7,955 bases of DNA. Source: Bacillota bacterium (GTDB lineage: Bacteria > Bacillota > Proteinivoracia > UBA4975). Positions 1 through 5,488 of the stretch are shown here, in pieces (within the stretch, counting starts at the first letter, position 1; every line of letters starts with the position of its first letter). The stretch lies in the NCBI GenBank assembly GCA_012727415.1, contig JAAYHI010000161.1, positions 1-7,955 of the forward strand, in the 5' to 3' direction. Under the pieces are notes generated by a model, which saw nothing but the letters and a program-made list of their open reading frames with translations, searched no databases and was not told where the DNA came from. The position numbers were made by a program, and so were the translations under genes.

Positions 1-88
1 GACAGGGCTAAAAAATACCTGCCTCCAGCAGGCATACACTTTCTCCGGAATAATTTTCCTCCTGGGAATTCCCCCCAAGTATGAATCG

Positions 89-97
89 TGATATAAT
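89..97 (+). promoter_or_regulatory. Extended -10 promoter of the propeller lipoprotein gene
   Basis: TGaTATAAT (TG at 89-90, perfect TATAAT at 92-97) is an extended -10 element. No good -35 box lies 17 bases upstream; that position (about 69-74) holds TTCCCC, within the palindrome GGGAATTCCC (64-73). Extended -10 promoters commonly tolerate a poor -35. Transcription would begin near 104, giving a leader of about 25 bases with AAAGGAG at 113-119. The rest of 1-88 shows no identifiable gene; a short open frame ending with TGA at 82-84 could be the tail of an upstream gene, but nothing supports that. Confidence 0.65.
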
Positions 98-128
98 TTA
101 GACACATTAACGAAAGGAGTGCGGTTCC

Positions 129-1496
129 TTGAAGATAAAAACCGCTCTGGCTTTATTGTTGATGCTCGTTCTCATCATGTCAAGCGTCGGCTGTTCCAAG
201 CTTTTTAACGACAAGACTCCCGACCCCAATGTTCCGGGCAACAACGATCCTTCGGAAGAAGATCCGCAGGAGGACCCTGGAGATGATCCTACTCTCCAAC
301 CCACCGATAACAGTGTCAATGCGCCAGTAACCCAGGTCCCGCAAGAGGCTGTCAGTGCTGTCTCTTTCGCAGTCATTCGCAAAGGCGACCTCTGGCTGGG
401 AACTGATAAGGACCATCTCTGGCGGCAAACGGACAGCGCCCTTGTCTCCGAAGCGGTATGGGCCCCCGACGGCCATGCCCTTGCCTTTCTTACAAAAACC
501 TCGGAAAGTTCCCTGTGTAGCTTGTATACCCTAGTCCCCGGCGAAAGCCCGGTCCTGGTCGACAGCGATGTACTGACTATTTCCGTCAGGAACAACTGGC
601 GAGGGTTTCTCTGGAGTCCTGACAGCTCCCAGCTGGCCTATGCTAAAATGAACGGCAAGGAAATTGTGACCGTGGGACCCCAAGCAGGCGAAGGCCGCTT
701 TCTCATTGACCTGGAGCTGGAACAGGGTCCATACTGGCTGGCAAATGATCGCATAGCATACAGTTCCACCGGCGAGCGCCCCTCCCTGGTAATTGTCAAT
801 ACCATGGGAGATGTCATCACCACCCTTGCAGATACTTCAGCTCCCTTCCCCATTAAGGACGGGTTTTTGGCCCTGACTGGAGAGCACACTCCCGACGGCT
901 TGACCAGCTTCTTCTACACCGGTCTTGTCCATGGGGGAATTAACGGGGATAATGTCCGCCCCGTCTATGCCCAGAGCCCTGAATTCTGCCTTTATTCCTG
1001 GAATCCCCAGGAGCCATCAAGGAATGATAGCACCAAGTATTTCGCCCTCTCCACCGCCAGCACCCTTTCTTTGCAGAAATATGCCGGCTCTGGCCCCCAG
1101 GAGGTAGAGTTGCTTACCCAGGATGTCTTCCTGACTTACTCGGAGTTTAGCTATCCCTTCTGGTTTTCCTGGGCTCCCGATGGCAACTCCCTGGGAGTGT
1201 TGCGTTTTACCCTGACCCAGGAAGGGGAATATGGCGAACAGGAGGGCGTATGGGATTTGGGCCTTGTTGACAGGGAGGGCAATTGGCAGCTCTTGCAGGA
1301 GGAAGTGTACAGCGTCAGCGGCGACGAGTACCCCATTCCCTTCCTCACCCTGCCCCTCAACTGGGCACCCTCCGGCAGCCATATCAATTACCTGGTTGAA
1401 AGCAGTGACGGCGATGATCTTTGGCAAATCAATGTGACAGATAAAAAAAGCAGCCTGTTTATTGAGGACAGCAGTCTGCCTGTGTATCGCCCGTAA
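129..1496 (+). CDS. Lipoprotein with TolB/PD40-like beta-propeller repeats
   Basis: The 455-residue product is a predicted secreted lipoprotein. I chose the TTG start at 129 because AAAGGAG (113-119) lies nine bases upstream and because the protein then begins with KIK and a hydrophobic stretch (about 6-20) ending in SSVGC. Cys22 would be the lipidated residue. Residues 31-60 are an acidic, Asp/Pro-rich linker. The remainder has repeated propeller-strand motifs: WAPDG at 111-115, WSPDS at 162-166, WAPDG at 348-352 and WAPSG at 412-416, each followed by a hydrophobic strand such as LAFL or LAYA. This is the pattern of TolB-type (PD40/WD40-like) propellers. No catalytic residues are evident, so a ligand- or protein-binding role outside the membrane is inferred. 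It is not the Gram-negative TolB itself: no Tol-Pal genes are nearby and the linker is atypical. It appears monocistronic, between its own promoter and the terminator at 1495-1528. Confidence 0.85.
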   Translation: MKIKTALALLLMLVLIMSSVGCSKLFNDKTPDPNVPGNNDPSEEDPQEDPGDDPTLQPTDNSVNAPVTQVPQEAVSAVSFAVIRKGDLWLGTDKDHLWRQTDSALVSEAVWAPDGHALAFLTKTSESSLCSLYTLVPGESPVLVDSDVLTISVRNNWRGFLWSPDSSQLAYAKMNGKEIVTVGPQAGEGRFLIDLELEQGPYWLANDRIAYSSTGERPSLVIVNTMGDVITTLADTSAPFPIKDGFLALTGEHTPDGLTSFFYTGLVHGGINGDNVRPVYAQSPEFCLYSWNPQEPSRNDSTKYFALSTASTLSLQKYAGSGPQEVELLTQDVFLTYSEFSYPFWFSWAPDGNSLGVLRFTLTQEGEYGEQEGVWDLGLVDREGNWQLLQEEVYSVSGDEYPIPFLTLPLNWAPSGSHINYLVESSDGDDLWQINVTDKKSSLFIEDSSLPVYRP

Positions 1497-1528
1497 AAAA
1501 ACCGTGCCTACCCGGCACGGTTTTTTTT
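1495..1528. terminator. Bidirectional intrinsic terminator between convergent lipoprotein genes
   Basis: The core stem is CCGTGCC (1502-1508) with GGCACGG (1514-1520) and loop TACCC. It is flanked by seven A residues (1495-1501) and eight T residues (1521-1528), so it has a U-tract in both directions and can stop transcription from either side. The plus-strand stop codon (1494-1496) and the minus-strand stop codon (1529-1527) both run into the A/T flanks, so the two convergent genes are packed directly onto one hairpin. Confidence 0.93.
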
Positions 1529-2303
1529 ATCTGAGGTTCATGTGAGTTACCTTGAGCTCAGTATATTGGTCAGAGTCTTTGAGGCCATTTCGGATTAATG
1601 CAAAGTACAAATCTCCATCTTCATAAAATCCGTAGTCATAGGTAAATGCCGTCCACAGGCTGGCAAAAGTATACACATCCAGACTGCCCAGCTCAGTGCT
1701 TTCCTTCGAGGTGTTTTCCAGCTTAAAGGATGCGGTGTCGATGGTGCCGTCTTGTTGCAGGACCATCTGGGAAATAGCGACGGTATTGTCATAGATGCCA
1801 AGCAGCATGGCAAGAACAGGGCTGTTCCAAAGGTCAATTTCTTCACCGTCTCTCTCGATTCTGACGCATTCCCAGTCACTGTTGTACCACAGGCGATGCT
1901 CTACGATGCTGCCTTCGTCTTGCGTTAGTCTGATGACTTCGGTCTCCTGGCCGTCATATTCCTCAGTTCCCTCAGATACGTAATGCATTGACCAGGTAGT
2001 TACTTCGCCGTCTTCTTTGCGTTCTGTGTAAGTGTAGCCAAACTCGGCAAAAGTGCTGACGATATCCATCCAATCTTCGGGATAGAAGATTTCTCCCTTG
2101 ACCACTGCATCTCCGTCAAGGGGCACTTCATCATTGGGATCCTCACCATTGGGGTCCTCGTCACCGGGGTCCTCGCCGTTAGGATCCTCCCCATTGGGAA
2201 GAATATCGGACACATCTGGAAGAAATTTCTTTGCCAGACCGCAACCCGACAATGTACCAATCAAGAACACGAAGAGCAGCAGCAATGCTACAGTTTTTTT
2301 CAT
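1527..2303 (-). CDS. Lipoprotein with acidic NGEDP-repeat linker, function unknown
   Basis: The 258-residue product starts MKKTVALLL, has a hydrophobic segment (about 5-19) and a canonical lipobox LSGC, so Cys21 should be lipidated. An in-frame TTG lies seven codons further upstream (2324), but the ATG at 2303 is preferred: AAGGG sits six bases before it and it gives a normal signal peptide. Residues 36-61 form a low-complexity linker of five-residue units (NGEDP, GDEDP, NDEVP). The following domain of about 190 residues is rich in Asp, Glu, Tyr and Trp, and includes EIFYPEDWMDIV and repeated Tyr/Phe-rich strands near the end. I do not recognise a family. The likely role is an extracytoplasmic, membrane-anchored protein. 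It lies 118 bases downstream of the ABC exporter gene on the same strand; I see no strong promoter or terminator between them, so read-through from the marR promoter is possible. Confidence 0.83.
   Translation of the reverse strand: MKKTVALLLLFVFLIGTLSGCGLAKKFLPDVSDILPNGEDPNGEDPGDEDPNGEDPNDEVPLDGDAVVKGEIFYPEDWMDIVSTFAEFGYTYTERKEDGEVTTWSMHYVSEGTEEYDGQETEVIRLTQDEGSIVEHRLWYNSDWECVRIERDGEEIDLWNSPVLAMLLGIYDNTVAISQMVLQQDGTIDTASFKLENTSKESTELGSLDVYTFASLWTAFTYDYGFYEDGDLYFALIRNGLKDSDQYTELKVTHMNLR
2131..2198 (-). repeat. 15-bp tandem repeats encoding the NGEDP linker
   Basis: Four full 15-base units (2131-2145, 2146-2160, 2161-2175, 2176-2190) and a partial unit (2191-2198) share a TTGGGGTCCTC-like core on the plus strand. 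They encode the repeated NGEDP/GDEDP block of the lipoprotein. Units differ at several positions, so the array is diverged but still in register. The 15-base period preserves frame if units are gained or lost, which would change only linker length. Confidence 0.85.
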
Positions 2304-2421
2304 CAATAACCCTTCTTTCCTCAATAATGCCCCTGGCGATCAGGGCTACAACAATCATATTACCAAAGGAAAAAAGAGTCCTTGCTGCAATTGGCAACTT
2401 CTATTCTAATATTGCTCAATT

Positions 2422-4170
2422 TCAGCCTGCCATGGTCTCGGCAGCACTTTGGGCTTTGCACAGCTGCCAATACAAACTGCCAGAGGCCATCAACTCTTCG
2501 TGACTTCCCTGTTCAAAGATTTCTCCGTCTTTAAGGACGATGATTTGATCAGCATCCTGAATGGTTGACAGGCGGTGGGCTATGACCACGGCGGTCTTAT
2601 TTACCTTGAGCTTGTTCAAGGCCTCCTGAATTAACAGTTCTGTCTGAGTGTCTACTGCTGAAGTAGCTTCATCCAAAATCAGAATGGGGGCATCTTTGAG
2701 AATCGCTCGGGCAATGGAGATCCTCTGCTTCTGACCTCCTGAGAGCTTTACACCGCGTTCTCCGATTCTGGTGTCATAACCCTTTTCCAAGGCCTGGATA
2801 AATTCGTGGGCGTTTGCTGCTTTGCTGGCAGCGATTATCTCTTCTTCTGAAGCATCTGGTAATCCATAGGCAATATTGTCCCTCACTGTGCCGTTAAACA
2901 AAAAAATGTCCTGGGATACTAAGCTTATCTGACTGCGGAGACTGGACAAAGCCCACTTGCGAATATCAACCCCATCGACGAGAATTTCTCCGGCATCGGG
3001 GTCGTAGAAGCGGGGAATGAGGCTGGCGATAGTGGTCTTGCCCACACCGGTTGCCCCTACCAGGGCCAGAGTCTCCCCTGGCCTTACTATGAAAGAAATA
3101 TCCTTGAGCACCGGGATATTGTCTACATAACTAAAGCTCACATTGCGAAATTCTACAATTCCAGAAACCTTGTCAAAAACAAGGGGTTGCGCTATTTCCT
3201 GAATCTCAGGCTCCCGGTCAAGTATTTCCAGCACCCGCTCTGCGCTGGCCAGGGCCTGCTGCACCCCTTCATTGATCTGGCCCAGGGCAGTAATAGGCTG
3301 ATAAAAGATATTTAAATACAGCAAGAATGCCACTAGATCTTCCAAAGGCAATGCCCCCGCCAAGGCAAGGCGGCCGCCAAAAAAGATGACAATTATTGTC
3401 CCCAGGCCCGAGATAAAGTCAATTCCCGGATGAAAGGCATTGGTCACTTTCAAGGCCTGCAAAATCGCCTTGGTTTGAGCCTGGAGCGAGCGGCCGGTTC
3501 GCTGGCTTTCATACTCTTCCTGGGTAAAAGCCTTGATTTCCTTGATGCCGCTGAAATTGTCCTGGAGAACGGCATTGAGCTCAGCGACCTTAACTTGATT
3601 CTTGCGAAACAGCGGCCTGGAGATCTTGTTAAACCGGATCACCAGCCAGGCCAGCAAAGGAATTGGCATCAGTGTATACAAGGCTAAGGCCTTGCTCATG
3701 GAAAACAAGATTGCAAAAACACCAACCAGCATAACGCCATTGACTAATACCGTCGGTATGGCATGGGCAAAGAGGATTTCAAAATTGCGGGTATCGTTTA
3801 AAACCCTGGACATCAGTTCTCCGGTAGGCTTATCGCTAAAATACCGCAGTGACATCCTCTGCACCCGGTCATACATTTTCTGGCGGATTTCTTTAACCAT
3901 GTTCCAGGCTGCATAATGAGAAATATAGTCAGTGCCAAACTTGGATGCAGCCCTGATAATATATATGACAACTACCAGCACAGCCAGCAGCGTAACCCTG
4001 CTCAAATCTCCTTGTTCCTCAACCCCAGCAGTAATTGTCTGGATAAGGTTGCGGATTGCCCAGGGTCCCGCCAGGCTTGCGGCAGTAACAAAAATCATGC
4101 ACACCGTGGCCAAAACAATCCACCACTTATAAGGCTTTGCAAATGGCAACAGGGCCTTCAGTTCCTTCAT
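2422..4170 (-). CDS. ABC exporter half-transporter (MsbA/BmrA/LmrA-type), multidrug or lipid efflux
   Basis: The 582-residue protein fuses an N-terminal six-helix exporter domain to a C-terminal ATPase, the usual length for MsbA/BmrA-type half-transporters. Hydrophobic segments lie at about 17-34, 61-75, 137-157, 160-178, 252-266 and 277-290. The nucleotide-binding domain is complete: A-loop Tyr348, Walker A GATGVGKT at 372-379, Q-loop Gln420, signature LSGGQ at 476-480, Walker B ILILD at 496-500 with catalytic Glu501, D-loop SAVD at 504-507 and switch His532. Both halves of each ATP site would therefore be competent in a homodimer, and no partner half-transporter gene adjoins it. The ATG start overlaps the marR stop codon by one base (TGATG), and GGAGGAAG just upstream can serve as ribosome binding site, implying translational coupling. 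The MarR neighbour suggests efflux of toxic compounds. The substrate cannot be read from sequence; lipid or peptide export is the alternative. Confidence 0.94.
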   Translation of the reverse strand: MKELKALLPFAKPYKWWIVLATVCMIFVTAASLAGPWAIRNLIQTITAGVEEQGDLSRVTLLAVLVVVIYIIRAASKFGTDYISHYAAWNMVKEIRQKMYDRVQRMSLRYFSDKPTGELMSRVLNDTRNFEILFAHAIPTVLVNGVMLVGVFAILFSMSKALALYTLMPIPLLAWLVIRFNKISRPLFRKNQVKVAELNAVLQDNFSGIKEIKAFTQEEYESQRTGRSLQAQTKAILQALKVTNAFHPGIDFISGLGTIIVIFFGGRLALAGALPLEDLVAFLLYLNIFYQPITALGQINEGVQQALASAERVLEILDREPEIQEIAQPLVFDKVSGIVEFRNVSFSYVDNIPVLKDISFIVRPGETLALVGATGVGKTTIASLIPRFYDPDAGEILVDGVDIRKWALSSLRSQISLVSQDIFLFNGTVRDNIAYGLPDASEEEIIAASKAANAHEFIQALEKGYDTRIGERGVKLSGGQKQRISIARAILKDAPILILDEATSAVDTQTELLIQEALNKLKVNKTAVVIAHRLSTIQDADQIIVLKDGEIFEQGSHEELMASGSLYWQLCKAQSAAETMAG

Positions 4171-4604
4171 CAGACTTCCTCCCCGGTCTCCTCGCCCAAC
4201 AATTTTGTCAGCAAGTCTCCCAGTACTTTTAATTCCTCAGTGCTTAAGCGATTCATGCGTGCCTCGATATTTTTCCTGTGCTGCGGGCGGACTACCGCCA
4301 GGAGTTTTTTGCCCTCTTCGGTGAGCTTGATCAGCCAAACCCGCCGGTCCTCCTTGGAATGTTCCCGATAGACCCAGCCATTCTCAGTCATTCTGTCTAC
4401 AAGGCCGGTCATATTGCTGGCATTGCACTGCAACTCTCGGGCAAGTTCATTTGCAGCCATCCCCTCTTCACCAATGTGAAAAAGGGCATGAAACTGAGGC
4501 CAGGTAATGCCATGTTCCTCAATCTTCTTTCGCAGTTCATTCTTCAAGACATACGCTGTCTTGCGCAACAAGCGGTAGGTGTCTCTTGGCAGGGACTGTT
4601 CCAC
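4170..4604 (-). CDS. MarR-family transcriptional regulator
   Basis: The 144-residue product has the size and order of MarR proteins: an N-terminal dimerisation helix (about 8-30), a winged helix-turn-helix with recognition helix around 61-75 (NASNMTGLVDRM), the wing motif KEDRR (84-88, carrying the family's D-x-R signature) followed by WLIKLTEEGKKLL, and C-terminal dimerisation helices (about 103-137). I use the GTG start at 4604 because GGAGGTGA lies at the right distance; the ATG two bases upstream is out of frame and soon meets a stop. It is the first gene of an operon with the ABC exporter. MarR proteins of this arrangement typically bind their own promoter and release it on sensing a small molecule, so ligand-induced derepression of the exporter is the natural inference. 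Cys60, at the start of the recognition region, is the only cysteine; thiol sensing is possible but unproven. Confidence 0.93.
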   Translation of the reverse strand: MEQSLPRDTYRLLRKTAYVLKNELRKKIEEHGITWPQFHALFHIGEEGMAANELARELQCNASNMTGLVDRMTENGWVYREHSKEDRRVWLIKLTEEGKKLLAVVRPQHRKNIEARMNRLSTEELKVLGDLLTKLLGEETGEEV

Positions 4605-4639
4605 ATTATCACCTCCCCAGCCGAATAGTTCACATCTAA

Positions 4640-4667
4640 ATTATATAGCAGCAAAGCATTATGTCAA
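4640..4667 (-). promoter_or_regulatory. SigA-type promoter of the marR-ABC exporter operon
   Basis: On the minus strand a perfect TTGACA (-35, 4667-4662) and perfect TATAAT (-10, 4645-4640) are separated by 16 bases. Transcription would start near 4633, about 30 bases before the GTG start. A short palindrome, CATT-n5-AATG (4657-4669), covers the -35 box, and an imperfect one, TAG..CTA (4626-4638), covers the expected start site. Either could be the MarR operator, but both are short. Confidence 0.85.
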
Positions 4668-4704
4668 TGGCAACGGTTCTCAGTCTAATCTGCCTGGAAA
4701 CTAT

Positions 4705-4733
4705 TTGCCATATTTTCGCAACACTGGTATTAT
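4705..4733 (+). promoter_or_regulatory. SigA-type promoter of the 214-residue lipoprotein gene
   Basis: TTGCCA (4705-4710), a 17-base spacer and TATTAT (4728-4733) preceded by TGg (extended -10) form a good promoter. Transcription would begin near 4740, leaving a leader of about 50 bases with a perfect AGGAGG at 4781-4786. It diverges from the marR promoter; the two -35 boxes are 37 bases apart. Confidence 0.7.
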
Positions 4734-4793
4734 GGACATGTACTGATGGCTGGGCAATAATAGAAATCTCATTTATTATCAGGAGGTATAACA

Positions 4794-5438
4794 ATGAAGC
4801 TCTTCAGGGCAGGACTAATCTTTTCTCTATCCCTGGCGTTAGTCTTCAGTGCCGGATGCCAGAAAACCAAAGTTACCCTGGGAGAAATGGAGGGCAATAA
4901 ATATTCCAATGACTTCTTTGGCCTCAGCATCGAAAAACCGGAGAGCTGGGTCAGCTTATCCCAGGCAGAGCTTGCAGAACTAAACCAGACCGGTAAAGAG
5001 GCTATTGGCGAATATAATGAAAAAATTGCCGAAAAAATTGACCTCGAGAGCGAAAGAAACTTAAATCTCTTTGGGTTCTGGAAATATCCCCTGGACCATA
5101 TTGGAGATAACGCCAACATCGGGTGCGCTGCTGAGAACCTGACCATTGCCGGCTTTTTAAAGATAAAAACCGGTGCCGATTATCTAAGCCATACCAGGGA
5201 TCTCATTATCGCAACGGGCATGCCCTACGAATTCGGGCAAATATCTTCAGAAAAGCTCGGAGGGAAAGAATTCGCTGTATTGCCAATGACTTTCACGATG
5301 TACGGCGTGACAGTAAAGCAAAAGTATTACGCAAGGATTATCAAGGGATACGCCATATCTATTTACATTACCTATAGCACGGACAGCGAGTTGGAAACTC
5401 TCCAGGGGATCCTCGACACAATTGAGATAACTCAGTAA
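4794..5438 (+). CDS. Small lipoprotein, possibly PsbP/DcrB-like, function unknown
   Basis: The 214-residue product has a type II signal peptide: MKLFR, a hydrophobic run to about residue 19, then SAGC with Cys22 as the lipid site. The ATG at 4794 is supported by AGGAGG (4781-4786) seven bases upstream. After a short tether, residues 37-54 read YSNDFFGLSIEKPESWVS. This Y-x-N-x-x-FGLSIEKP-x-x-W pattern resembles the first strands of PsbP/DcrB/Mog1-fold lipoproteins common in Firmicutes, and the C-terminal part (YYARIIKGYAISIYITY, then an ETLQGILDTIEI helix) fits that fold, where a final helix ends in a phrase like 'IL-TIEI'. The family link is by pattern memory only. A role outside the membrane is inferred; substrate and partners are unknown. 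The gene is monocistronic, between its own promoter and a hairpin terminator, and diverges from marR, so it might share regulation with that operon. Confidence 0.87.
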   Translation: MKLFRAGLIFSLSLALVFSAGCQKTKVTLGEMEGNKYSNDFFGLSIEKPESWVSLSQAELAELNQTGKEAIGEYNEKIAEKIDLESERNLNLFGFWKYPLDHIGDNANIGCAAENLTIAGFLKIKTGADYLSHTRDLIIATGMPYEFGQISSEKLGGKEFAVLPMTFTMYGVTVKQKYYARIIKGYAISIYITYSTDSELETLQGILDTIEITQ

Positions 5439-5442
5439 CAGT

Positions 5443-5469
5443 AAGAGCCACCCTCCGGTGGCTCTTTTT
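5443..5469 (+). terminator. Intrinsic terminator after the 214-residue lipoprotein gene
   Basis: GAGCCACC (5445-5452) pairs perfectly with GGTGGCTC (5457-5464) around loop CTCC. A-T pairs at the base extend it, and five T residues (5465-5469) follow on the plus strand. Read from the minus strand the hairpin is followed only by TTACTGTTACTG, so it would be a weaker terminator for htpG, whose stop codon is 20 bases away. Confidence 0.9.
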
Positions 5470-5488
5470 CCCGCGCTGAGAGATGCAG

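Noticed and set aside
11..32. Hairpin CCTGC/GCAGG followed on the minus strand by TATTTTTT, resembling a terminator
   Set aside because: The stem is only five base pairs and no minus-strand gene ends here; it could be a remnant of an upstream gene end, but nothing else supports it.
107..595. Minus-strand open frame of 162 codons opposite the propeller lipoprotein gene
   Set aside because: The plus-strand gene has a promoter, ribosome binding site, signal peptide and propeller motifs; the antisense frame is low-complexity Ser/Leu/Gly-rich with no recognisable features.
2304..2324. Alternative TTG start giving seven extra residues (MRKEGLL) on the NGEDP lipoprotein
   Set aside because: The extension would contain the ribosome binding site AAGGG of the internal ATG, and the ATG at 2303 gives a standard lipoprotein signal peptide.
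2330..2339. Ten-base match CCCCTGGCGA shared with the CIRCE spacer region (7387-7396)
   Set aside because: Shared ten-mers are expected many times by chance in a window of this size, and the site near 2330 lacks the CIRCE arms.
2331..2345. Small hairpin CCCTG/CAGGG upstream of the NGEDP lipoprotein gene
   Set aside because: A five-base-pair stem with no T-tract and no recognisable riboswitch or operator context; expected by chance.
2370..2397. Possible terminator after the ABC exporter on the minus strand (T-run with TTGC/GCAA)
   Set aside because: The stem is only four AT-balanced base pairs with an eight-base loop, and six bases separate it from the T-run, too weak for an intrinsic terminator.
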